From contig JAIXSD010000401.1 in assembly GCA_027484885.1 (NCBI GenBank), forward strand, positions 1-9,276: 9,276 bases of DNA. The letters are read 5' to 3'. Under the pieces are notes generated by a model. The model was not told where the DNA came from, made no database searches, and saw only the letters and a list, made by a program, of their open reading frames with translations. Each line of letters opens with the position of its first letter. Position 1 is the stretch's first letter. The position numbers and the translations under genes are program-made. Shown here one piece after another: positions 1 to 6,580 of this stretch. Source of the DNA: Rubrivivax sp. GTDB lineage: Bacteria; Pseudomonadota; Gammaproteobacteria; Burkholderiales; Burkholderiaceae_C.

Positions 1-801
1 ATTGTCCAGGCCATGCAAGGGCAGGCCTGGCTCCTGCAAGCCGGGCTCCAGGCTGTCGAACCAGGCCGCCAGCAGGCGGCCTTTGCGCAGGGCCTCGGCC
101 AGAGCGGCATCGTCAAAGATGGCGGAATGGGCAATGCTGACCAGCACCTGCCCCGGCTTGGCAAAGCTCAGCACCCGCTCACCGATCAAGCCCCGGTAGC
201 GCGGGAAGAAATTCAGCTGCACGCAGACGCCTTCGCTGTGCTCCATCAACTCGCGCAGCGGCAGGGGCTCGATGCCCCACTGGGCCCAGATTGGGTCGCT
301 CTGGTGCAGGCTGGGGTCGTAGCCCACGACCCGGGTGCCAAAGGCCGGCAGCAGCTGAGCCAGCATGCGCGCGGCCGGCGTCATGCCGATCAGCCCCACC
401 GTCACACAACCGAGCTCGCGGCCCACCCACAGGCCATCTGAGCCTTGCACCGGCACACGGCGCAGCAAGGCCAGCAAGGCGCCGACCATGAACTCCGCCT
501 CGGCGCTGGCCGTGGCGGTCAGGCTGCGGATCACTTCCACATGGGCTGCGCGGCAGGCCGCCAGGTCGATGTTCTCACCGCCCGAGCTCATGCGGCCCAC
601 CACGCGCAAGCGCGGCGCGGCGCGCAGCAAGGCGGCATCGACCGAGACATTGGGCGGCAGGATCAGACCCTGCGTCTGGTGCAAGGCCTCCAGCAAGCGC
701 GCAGGCTCGGCGGCCAACTCCGGCGCAAACTGCACCGAATGGCGCTCGCTGAGCCACTGCATGACTTCGATTTCCAGCGGTTCTACGATCAGCAAAGTCA
801 T
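1..801 (-). CDS. D-2-hydroxyacid dehydrogenase-like protein with altered active site (3' end outside window)
   Basis: The visible 267 residues follow the D-isomer-specific 2-hydroxyacid dehydrogenase fold (SerA/formate dehydrogenase/glyoxylate reductase group; full members are usually about 310-330 residues). Seen: an N-terminal substrate-domain half, then [16 protein letters not shown] (65-80), the Rossmann entry [15 protein letters not shown] (133-147), V-V-G-Y-D-P (158-163) and L-E-P (251-253). Two key sites deviate. The NAD loop GxGxxG reads G139-M-T141-P-A-A144, so two glycines are lost. The family's N-x-A-R-G catalytic segment reads S222-I-A-H225-S226, so the catalytic Arg is His. The third catalytic residue (His) would lie beyond the window. 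The start at 801 fits the first beta strand (M-T-L-L-I-V), although no clear ribosome binding site is seen. Divergent from galU. The family assignment is firm; enzyme activity is doubtful and the substrate unknown. Confidence 0.8.
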   Translation of the reverse strand, partial: MTLLIVEPLEIEVMQWLSERHSVQFAPELAAEPARLLEALHQTQGLILPPNVSVDAALLRAAPRLRVVGRMSSGGENIDLAACRAAHVEVIRSLTATASAEAEFMVGALLALLRRVPVQGSDGLWVGRELGCVTVGLIGMTPAARMLAQLLPAFGTRVVGYDPSLHQSDPIWAQWGIEPLPLRELMEHSEGVCVQLNFFPRYRGLIGERVLSFAKPGQVLVSIAHSAIFDDAALAEALRKGRLLAAWFDSLEPGLQEPGLPLHGLDN

Positions 802-885
802 GTTTTGAATCGGTCCAGGGCAGGTCGAAGAGCCGTCATCTGCCCATGCAACAATGCGCGAAAGCAAATCGAGGAGTGTACTTTT
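802..885. other. Intergenic region between divergent genes, presumed to hold both promoters
   Basis: This 84-base gap separates the dehydrogenase-like gene from galU, so promoters for both should lie here or just inside the genes. I see no convincing -35/-10 pair for the usual sigma factor on either strand. A TTGAAT at 805-810 has no acceptable -10 partner at 16-18 bases. The only clear signal is the galU ribosome binding site. Confidence 0.4.
871..876 (+). promoter_or_regulatory. Ribosome binding site of galU
   Basis: GAGGAG lies 9 bases before the ATG at 886. It decides the galU start: the same frame is open upstream to 445, but that part is antisense to the neighbouring gene and has no family similarity, whereas the protein from 886 begins like known GalU proteins. 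Confidence 0.8.
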
Positions 886-1779
886 ATGGCGTCCAAGCCC
901 AGCTCAGTCATCACCAAGGCCATCTTTCCCGTCGCCGGCCTGGGCACCCGTTTCTTGCCGGCCACCAAGGCCCAGCCCAAGGAAATGCTGCCGGTGGTGG
1001 ACAAGCCGCTGATCCAGTACGCCGTCGAGGAAGCCTATGCCGCCGGTGTGCGCGAGATGATCTTCGTGACCGGCCGCCACAAGCGACCGATCGAAGACCA
1101 CTTTGACATGACTTTCGAGCTCGAGATAGCCCTCGAACAAGCGGGTAAGCAAGAGCTGCTGGACGTGGTGCGCAGCGTCAAGCCCGATGACATGGAATGC
1201 GTCTATGTGCGCCAAGCCCAGGCACTGGGCCTGGGCCATGCCGTGCTCTGCGGCCAGCGCCTGGTGGGCAACGAACCCTTCGCCGTGCTGCTGGCCGATG
1301 ACTTGATGGTGGGCCCGCCGGGTGGCCAGCCGGTGCTCAAGCAGATGGTGGAGCAGTTCGCCGAATGGCGCGCCAGCATCCTCGCGGTGCAGGAAGTGCC
1401 GGCCGAACACACCCGCCGCTACGGCATCGTCGCAGGCACCCAGGTCAACGAGCATCTGGTCGATGTCAGCCGCATCGTCGAGAAGCCGGCACCGGAAGAC
1501 GCCCCCTCGCGCCTGGCCGTGGCCGGCCGCTACATCCTGACGCCCGGTGTCTTCCACGAAATCGCGAACCAACCGCGCGGCGTGGGTGGCGAGATCCAGC
1601 TGACCGACGGCATCGCCGGCCTGCTGCGCCGCGAAAAGGTGTTTGCCTACCGCTACGAAGGCAAGCGCTACGACTGCGGCAGCAAAGAAGGCTTTTTGCA
1701 GGCCAATGTGGAACTGGCCCTGGCCCACCCGCAGCTGGGCGCAGGCTTCCGCGACTACCTGCGCTCGATCGAGATCTGA
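886..1779 (+). CDS. galU: UTP-glucose-1-phosphate uridylyltransferase
   Basis: GalU makes UDP-glucose and pyrophosphate from UTP and glucose-1-phosphate in the cytoplasm, feeding lipopolysaccharide, capsule and other glycan synthesis. The 297-residue protein has the usual family length and nearly all hallmark motifs: the nucleotide loop [13 protein letters not shown] (17-29), [10 protein letters not shown] (32-41), L-G-L-G-H-A-V-L (114-121), the metal-site stretch L-L-A-D-D (135-139), V-E-K-P (198-201), G-G-E-I-Q-L-T-D (234-241) and Y-D-C-G-S-K-E-G-F (262-270). The ATG at 886 has a good ribosome binding site (GAGGAG). The gene diverges from the dehydrogenase-like gene and converges on the VOC gene, with 4 bases between stop codons and no room for a separate terminator. 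No key residue appears missing. Confidence 0.97.
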   Translation: MASKPSSVITKAIFPVAGLGTRFLPATKAQPKEMLPVVDKPLIQYAVEEAYAAGVREMIFVTGRHKRPIEDHFDMTFELEIALEQAGKQELLDVVRSVKPDDMECVYVRQAQALGLGHAVLCGQRLVGNEPFAVLLADDLMVGPPGGQPVLKQMVEQFAEWRASILAVQEVPAEHTRRYGIVAGTQVNEHLVDVSRIVEKPAPEDAPSRLAVAGRYILTPGVFHEIANQPRGVGGEIQLTDGIAGLLRREKVFAYRYEGKRYDCGSKEGFLQANVELALAHPQLGAGFRDYLRSIEI

Positions 1780-1783
1780 GCGA

Positions 1784-2179
1784 TCAGGCCGCGCCGGGCG
1801 CAAACACGCGCAGGCGGTGGCCATCGGGATCGCTCGCCGTGAAGGTGTAGCCAAAGTCCATGGCGGTGGGGGCTTGCAGTATTGGCACGCCGCCTGCGAC
1901 CCAGGCCGCATGCACTGCATCGACCGCGGCCGGGCGGTCCTGCACAAAAGCCAGCTCGCTGCTGCCCCCCTGCCCGGCCGAGACCGGCGCCACCGTGTCG
2001 CGCGCCCACAGGCCCAACATCAGGCCCGGGGCCAGGGCAAACATCGCGAAGGTGGGAGAGGCCTCGACCGGCTCTGCCCCAAGAATCTGGCGGTAGAAAG
2101 CTGCGCTGGCGGCCGGGCTCTGCACATGGAGCAGGACAAAGTGGGCCTGGCTTTGCAGGCTGAAGTTCGTGGGGTTCAT
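1784..2179 (-). CDS. VOC (glyoxalase/bleomycin-resistance fold) family protein
   Basis: A 131-residue cytoplasmic protein with the paired beta-alpha-beta-beta-beta pattern of the vicinal oxygen chelate superfamily. Seen: an opening strand A-H-F-V-L-L-H-V (12-19), A-A-F-Y-R-Q-I-L-G-A (26-35), S-E-L-A-F-V (74-79) opening the second half, and the closing D-P-D-G-H-R-L-R-V-F (117-126). In glyoxalase-type enzymes the last motif usually ends in a metal-binding Glu (DPDGxxxE); here that place is Arg124. A ligand-binding or drug-sequestering role is therefore as likely as metal-dependent catalysis, and no substrate can be named. The start at 2179 matches the family's N-terminus; an in-frame ATG at 2221 would add 14 unconserved residues. 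Neither start has a clear ribosome binding site. The WYL regulator gene ends 105 bases upstream on the same strand, and YafY-type regulators are often found beside VOC genes. Confidence 0.85.
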   Translation of the reverse strand: MNPTNFSLQSQAHFVLLHVQSPAASAAFYRQILGAEPVEASPTFAMFALAPGLMLGLWARDTVAPVSAGQGGSSELAFVQDRPAAVDAVHAAWVAGGVPILQAPTAMDFGYTFTASDPDGHRLRVFAPGAA

Positions 2180-2284
2180 GCGGGAAGTTGGCTGCGAGCC
2201 GTGGGTTGAAAGAGCCGCCATGCTAGGCAGCCGCTCTGTCAATTTCTGGCAGCAGCAGGCAGCACAGGTGCCGCCCCTCTCAGC
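2180..2284. other. Intergenic region between WYL regulator and VOC gene
   Basis: The 105 bases could hold a promoter for the VOC gene. The minus strand carries a perfect TTGACA (2237-2242 read on the minus strand), but 16-18 bases further there is only G/C-rich sequence with no -10-like hexamer. No strong hairpin followed by a T run is visible, so read-through from the regulator into the VOC gene remains possible. Confidence 0.3.
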
Positions 2285-2977
2285 TCACTGCGCCGCGATG
2301 CCCTCGGCCTCGCGCCAGGCTTTCAACAAGACCTGGCGGCGCTGGGGATAGCGCTCTTCCAGCACCTCCAAGCCCTCGATCTGATCGCAGCGGAAGCTGC
2401 GCCGCTCCCCGCGCAGCTCACACCAGGCCACCAGCACACGGGCCTGATCGAAAAAGCCCAAGGCGAAAGGCCAGACCACACGCTCGCTGCGGCGACCCTT
2501 CAAGTCGCTGTACTGCAGGCGGACCTTGCATTCCTGGCGCATGGCGGCGCGCAGCCGGGCCAGCAGCTGGTCCAGGCGCGGCAGCGGCTCGCCCGGCCCC
2601 ACCAGCAGGGCGGTGCTGTCCATCTCGTGACGCAGCCCGGCAGGCAGCACCGCAGCGATCTTGGCCAGAGCCTGGCGCGCCGCCGCGGCCAGCACCTCAT
2701 CATCCGCACGGCCGGCCACCCAGCGCGAGCCCAGCACCAAGGCCTCGACCTCATCGGCCGAAAACATCAGCGGCGGCAAGGTGAAACCGGGCTTGAGCAC
2801 ATAACCCAGGCCCGCCTCGCCCTCGATCTGCGCGCCCTGGCCCTGCAGGGTGGCGATGTCGCGGTAAAGGCTGCGCAGGCTGATGCCCAGCTGCGCCGCC
2901 AGCGCGGCACCGGCCACCGGGTGGCGGTGCCGCCGCAACAACTCCATCAGGTCCAGCAGACGGGCGGCGCGGGACAT
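2285..2977 (-). CDS. YafY-type HTH-WYL transcriptional regulator
   Basis: A 230-residue one-component regulator: an N-terminal DeoR-like winged helix-turn-helix (about 4-60, with L-A-A-Q-L-G-I-S-L-R-S-L-Y-R-D-I at 26-41 as the DNA-reading segment), the YafY linker G-Y-V-L-K-P-G-F-T-L-P-P-L-M-F (58-72), and a C-terminal WYL domain (about 148-210). WYL domains sense ligands, often nucleic acids or nucleotides, and many such proteins control stress or phage-defence genes. The motif that names the domain is degenerate: Trp-Tyr-Leu reads R180-V-L in F-D-Q-A-R-V-L-V-A-W-C. The Arg-rich R-S-F-R-C-D-Q-I (193-200) is kept. The ATG at 2977 matches the family start and lies 13 bases after the SMC gene's stop, so co-transcription with the condensin-like genes is plausible. 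It may instead control the VOC gene. No strong ribosome binding site is seen. Confidence 0.9.
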   Translation of the reverse strand: MSRAARLLDLMELLRRHRHPVAGAALAAQLGISLRSLYRDIATLQGQGAQIEGEAGLGYVLKPGFTLPPLMFSADEVEALVLGSRWVAGRADDEVLAAAARQALAKIAAVLPAGLRHEMDSTALLVGPGEPLPRLDQLLARLRAAMRQECKVRLQYSDLKGRRSERVVWPFALGFFDQARVLVAWCELRGERRSFRCDQIEGLEVLEERYPQRRQVLLKAWREAEGIAAQ

Positions 2978-2990
2978 CGCTGATGCGGGC

Positions 2991-5810
2991 TCAGTCGTAG
3001 ATCGACTTCTCGGGCCGCCGCGCCAGCACCGCAATCGGCGGCGCCCAGCGCTCGCCGCGCGGCTTCTTGCTGGTGACCAGGGTGATCTCGCTGGGCTCGA
3101 AGACCTCAACGTTGTGGGTGATGGGCGTGGTCAGCAGGTATTGCGCGCGGGTGGAGCGCAGGAAGTGGCCGACCAGCTGGATGTTGCGCACGTCCAGATG
3201 GGCAAAGGGCTCGTCGATGAAGACAAAGCCACCCGGCGAATCGTCGTCCTTCATCAGGCCCACCAGCAGAATCAGGCTCTTGAGCACCTGCTGGCCGCCC
3301 GAGGCTTCGCCGTCGTTCAGGCCCACCTCACCCTTGCCGTCGAAGTTGAATTTGACCTGCAGCCCGGCCTGGGCCAGCACCATGTCATCGTTGTCCAGAT
3401 GCGGCAGCTCGGCCTGCGCCATCACACCGGCCAGCTCGCCCAGCTCCTGCACATTCTTTTTGTAGCGGCGCACCGTGGCGCGCAGCACATCGATATAGCG
3501 CTCGCGGGCGTTGAAGGCGGCAATGCGGGCCATCTCGTTGCTGGCACGGCGGTCGTCGAGCTGGGCGGTCTGCTCCAGCACCGACACACTCATGCGCGCA
3601 TGCCGGTCCTGCACCTGCGGGTCGGTTTCCCAAACGCCGTTCTCCAGCTCTGCCTGCACATGGCGGCCGGCGATCTCGGCCTGCTTGGCGTTCTCGAACT
3701 CATCGCGCAAGGCCTGCAGCGCCGCCGGTGTGACCCAGGCCGCCGGGAAGCGGGCCTTGGCCGCGCGCGATTCGCGTGCCTGGGCCAGCAGCTCGCGCTT
3801 GCGGCCCTCGTGCTCGCGCTGGGCACGGCCGACGTTTTCTTCGCTGGCCTTGAGGCTGGCCTGGGCCGACTCGTAGTCACGCTCGCTGCGGCTGTGCTGG
3901 GTCAGGGCGCGGTCGTGCTCGGCGTCGAGCGCGGTCATGCGGCCCGAGGCCTCGACGCGGGCCTGGCGCAGGGCCGGCAGACGCTCGCGCACGGCCGCAA
4001 AGTCCTCGGCCTTCTCGGCCAGTTCTTGCGCGGCCTTGTGGCCCAGGGCAGCGCGCTGCGCGTCCTTGAACTGGCGCTCGACCTCGGCCTGCTCCTTGGC
4101 GATGCGGCTCAGCTCGGCGTCGTAGCGGTTGAGCTCGCTCTCCAGGGCCTTGCGGCGCGACTCCAGGGCCGACACGCCGAACTGGAAGTCACGCGGCTCG
4201 ACCCAGAGGCTGCGGCCCCCGCGGCCGTCCTTGTAATAGGCATCGGGCGTGATCCACTCGCCGCCGACCTTGGCGCCGGCCTCGGTGTCCTTGACCCGGC
4301 GGATGCCGCCGAGCTGGCGGATCAGCCAGCCAGGCGCCTTGGCATTGAAACGCAAGGCTGCCAGCAAGGAATCGGGCGGCACGCTGGCCGGCACGTTCTC
4401 GGCCTCGGCCACCACGTAGTGGCGATAGCGCTCCCGCGAGGCCAGGGCAAAAGCATGGGCCTCGTCGCCGCTGCGCTGCAGCACCACCACCCAGCGCGAG
4501 GGCCGCAACATGCCTTCGGCCGCGGCGCGCCAGCTTTCATCGGCAATGTCGATGCAATCGGCCAGCACATGGTGGGCGATGCCGGCATCGTCCAGCGCGC
4601 GGCGGAAGCGCGTCACCTCGGCCGGCGGTGGCGGCAGGCGCTGGCCGCTCAAGGCCTCCAGGGCGGCCTGGGCCTTGCGACTTTGGTCATTGGCGCGGGT
4701 GAAGGCTTCGCGCAGGCGGTGTTGCTCGCCGCTGAGCTGCTCCACGCGCTGGGCCAGCTCCTGCGCATCGGTCTCCACGGCGGCCAAGGTGCGCAGCTCT
4801 TCCTCGCGCTTGGCCAGCAACTCCAGCGGACGCTCGGCTTCGCGAGCTGCATCAAAGGCGGCGCGGGTCTGGCGGCGCTCGGCCTCCAATTCCACCAGGC
4901 GCTGCTTGGCGCGCTCCAGAGCCTCGAACAAGCTGTGCAGCTCGGCCCGGCGGGCCGCCTGTTGGCGCGCATCGGCGCCGGCAAACAGGCGCTGGCGGTG
5001 CAGCTCGCGCAGGCCCTGGGCCGTGCGCGCGCGGGCCTCGCTCCACTGCAGCACCGGCAGCACCTCGGTGGCCAGGCGCTCGCGCTCCTTCTGGCGCAGC
5101 TGGTACTGCTGGAAGCTGTTGACGCGGTTGGCCAGATCGGACAACTGCGCCTGGGTGTGCGAAAGCTCGTGCGTGGCCTGCTCCACCTCTTTGAGCAAAT
5201 GCTGCTGATGGCTGCGGGCCTGGTCGTAGCGGTCCAGCACCTCCTGGTCACCGAAAACCTCAAACACCAGGCGCAGCAGCTCCTTGGGGCTGAGCTCACA
5301 CAGCCGGTCGGTCTGCCCTTGCTCCAGGGCCAGCACGCGGCCGATGGCGCGGGTCAGGCCGGCGGCTTCCAGGCGGCGGCGCCAGGCTTCGATGCCCATC
5401 CAGTCCTTGTCGCCGCGCTCGGCCAGGGCCTCGATCTCATGGACACCGTCCACCATCATGTAGCGGCGCTGCCAGTCGCCGCCGTGGCGCTCGATGCGGC
5501 AGACCAGGGTCACCTGGTCGGCATAGAGCAAGGAGCTGGCAAAGGGCCGCGAGCTGTTCTGGCGGCCGCGCGGGCGGTTGTCCACCAGGGCGCGCAGCCA
5601 GGCGCTCTCGGCATTGGCGTGGCGGGCATAGGTCTTGTACGTGCGGCCGCCCGAGCATTCCAGGCCCAGCAAGGTGCGCATGGCATCGAGCAAGGTGGTC
5701 TTGCCCGAACCATTGGGGCCGGCGATGGTGATGATGGCGCCGTCCAGCGGCATGCTGACCCGCCGGCAGTAGTCCCAGTGCAGCAGTTCCAGCGATTGCA
5801 GGTGAAACAT
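2991..5810 (-). CDS. SMC/MukB-like condensin ATPase (MksB/JetC-like)
   Basis: A 939-residue SMC-type ATPase, expected to dimerise at a hinge, bind ATP between its heads and move or loop DNA. N-terminal head: Walker A G-P-N-G-S-G-K-T-T (31-39) and an SMC-like stretch L-E-Q-G-Q-T-D-R-L (162-170). First helical arm about 200-390, rich in Arg, Glu, Gln, Ala and Leu; a P-P-P-P break (393-396); a globular hinge-like domain about 398-550, where A-D-C-I-D-I-A-D-E-S-W-R-A-A-A-E (417-432) resembles SMC hinges; return arm about 550-800. C-terminal head: signature A-S-G-G-Q-Q (836-841), Walker B F-V-F-I-D866-E867-P and D-loop H-L-D (871-873). There is no CxxC zinc hook, which argues against SbcC/Rad50. 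The arms are much shorter than in MukB (about 1,490 residues). The start codon shares one base with the stop of the KITE-like gene (TGATG). The ATPase sites look intact. Family assignment is firm at SMC-like level; the subfamily is inferred from gene order. Confidence 0.85.
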   Translation of the reverse strand: MFHLQSLELLHWDYCRRVSMPLDGAIITIAGPNGSGKTTLLDAMRTLLGLECSGGRTYKTYARHANAESAWLRALVDNRPRGRQNSSRPFASSLLYADQVTLVCRIERHGGDWQRRYMMVDGVHEIEALAERGDKDWMGIEAWRRRLEAAGLTRAIGRVLALEQGQTDRLCELSPKELLRLVFEVFGDQEVLDRYDQARSHQQHLLKEVEQATHELSHTQAQLSDLANRVNSFQQYQLRQKERERLATEVLPVLQWSEARARTAQGLRELHRQRLFAGADARQQAARRAELHSLFEALERAKQRLVELEAERRQTRAAFDAAREAERPLELLAKREEELRTLAAVETDAQELAQRVEQLSGEQHRLREAFTRANDQSRKAQAALEALSGQRLPPPPAEVTRFRRALDDAGIAHHVLADCIDIADESWRAAAEGMLRPSRWVVVLQRSGDEAHAFALASRERYRHYVVAEAENVPASVPPDSLLAALRFNAKAPGWLIRQLGGIRRVKDTEAGAKVGGEWITPDAYYKDGRGGRSLWVEPRDFQFGVSALESRRKALESELNRYDAELSRIAKEQAEVERQFKDAQRAALGHKAAQELAEKAEDFAAVRERLPALRQARVEASGRMTALDAEHDRALTQHSRSERDYESAQASLKASEENVGRAQREHEGRKRELLAQARESRAAKARFPAAWVTPAALQALRDEFENAKQAEIAGRHVQAELENGVWETDPQVQDRHARMSVSVLEQTAQLDDRRASNEMARIAAFNARERYIDVLRATVRRYKKNVQELGELAGVMAQAELPHLDNDDMVLAQAGLQVKFNFDGKGEVGLNDGEASGGQQVLKSLILLVGLMKDDDSPGGFVFIDEPFAHLDVRNIQLVGHFLRSTRAQYLLTTPITHNVEVFEPSEITLVTSKKPRGERWAPPIAVLARRPEKSIYD

Positions 5811-6580
5811 CAGGTCTCGCTCTTGTTCTGTTCTTGTTCGGGCAGGGCTTGCGCGTCCAGCGCCGGCTCGGATTCCGGCTCGGGTTCCGGTTCAGGCAGC
5901 TCAGGCTGGCGCGCCTTGGCAATGGCCGCGGCAATCTCGGGGTCGGTCGTGCGGGCCAGCACATCGCCGAGGGCGCCGTCCAGGATGCGCGGCGCCAGGG
6001 TGTCGTAGTCCAGCAGCAGGTCCAGCAGCGGGCCTTCGGCGATGTCTTCGCCGCGGCGGGTGATGAAGCCATTGCGCTCCAGCAGCTTGAGGTTGCTGTC
6101 CAAGCGCATCTTCTTGCCCAACTGGTTGCCGAAATCGGCCAGCAGGCTGCGGTAGCTCAGGGTCGGGCTGACGCTGGCAGCCGTAGGCAGGGGCTTGTCG
6201 GTGGCGAACATCTCGCCCTGCCCTTCTTCCTTGGCCTCGGCCCGCGCCACCTGGCGCTGGCGCTTGGGCAGCACGATCAGCGACCACAGCACCACCAGCA
6301 AGGCCACGCCATCGCGCGGCAGGTCGAGGTTGTTGTTGGCGGCCAGGCCGGTTTCGCCAAACACCGCCACCTCGGCCGGGCGCAGCATGGCCAGGCTGAT
6401 GTGGTCGGCATACAGGTTGTCGATCACGCGCAGGCCGACCGCAGCCAGGCGTTGGCCCAGGGCGTTCCAGACTTCCTGGTCGATCAGGGCGCGGCGCACC
6501 AACGGATGGCTGCGGGGCAGCCAGCGGCGGGCCAAGAGCTGCGCAGCCAGGGCGGCCGCGTCGTCGAGAGCAGCGCTCAT
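5810..6580 (-). CDS. KITE/winged-helix condensin subunit (MksE/JetB-like)
   Basis: A 256-residue soluble protein placed between a kleisin-like and an SMC gene. In MukFEB, MksFEB and JetABC systems this slot encodes the KITE subunit, a dimer of tandem winged-helix domains that binds the kleisin and DNA. Seen: a first helical domain (about 25-75), a hydrophobic helix V-A-L-L-V-V-L-W-S-L-I-V-L (92-104), and a second winged-helix-like domain, L-S-Y-R-S-L-L-A-D-F (141-150) followed by L-K-L-L-E-R-N-G-F-I-T-R-R-G-E-D-I (164-180), then L-L-D-L-L-L (185-190). The tail is a Pro-Glu repeat and an acidic end (227-256), likely disordered. The ATG overlaps the upstream stop (ATGA), and an AAGGAAG about 10 bases before it could serve as ribosome binding site. 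The role rests on order, size and winged-helix pattern rather than on direct sequence recognition. Confidence 0.65.
   Translation of the reverse strand: MSAALDDAAALAAQLLARRWLPRSHPLVRRALIDQEVWNALGQRLAAVGLRVIDNLYADHISLAMLRPAEVAVFGETGLAANNNLDLPRDGVALLVVLWSLIVLPKRQRQVARAEAKEEGQGEMFATDKPLPTAASVSPTLSYRSLLADFGNQLGKKMRLDSNLKLLERNGFITRRGEDIAEGPLLDLLLDYDTLAPRILDGALGDVLARTTDPEIAAAIAKARQPELPEPEPEPESEPALDAQALPEQEQNKSET
5865..5888. repeat. Two copies of a 12-base repeat encoding a Pro-Glu tail
   Basis: GGCTCGGATTCC and GGCTCGGGTTCC are adjacent and differ at one base. On the minus strand they encode the alternating Pro-Glu/Ser-Glu part of the KITE-like protein's tail. A weaker third unit follows at 5889-5900. 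This is a small in-frame repeat prone to slippage in steps of whole codons, not a mobile element. Confidence 0.6.

Noticed and set aside
445..885. Upstream extension of the galU frame
   Set aside because: It lies antisense to the dehydrogenase-like gene, has no GalU similarity, and the ATG at 886 has its own ribosome binding site and a matching N-terminus.
904..1947. Minus-strand open frame of 347 codons over galU
   Set aside because: Antisense shadow of galU that also runs into the VOC gene; no motifs.
2237..2242. Perfect TTGACA on the minus strand as a promoter of the VOC gene
   Set aside because: No -10-like hexamer at 16-18 bases; TAGCAT lies only 11 bases away, too close.
2978..3109. 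N-terminal extension of the WYL regulator into the SMC gene
   Set aside because: The extra 44 residues are Arg/Ser-rich read-out of the SMC gene in another frame; the family begins at the Met at 2977.
2991..5810. SbcC/Rad50-type repair nuclease subunit
   Set aside because: No CxxC zinc hook between the arms, no SbcD-like phosphoesterase gene nearby, and the upstream genes fit kleisin and KITE subunits.
2883..6008. Plus-strand open frame of 1,041 codons antisense to the SMC gene
   Set aside because: It is His/Gln/Ala/Leu-rich with no recognisable motif, the usual mirror image of a G+C-rich gene. The minus strand here has complete ATPase motifs.
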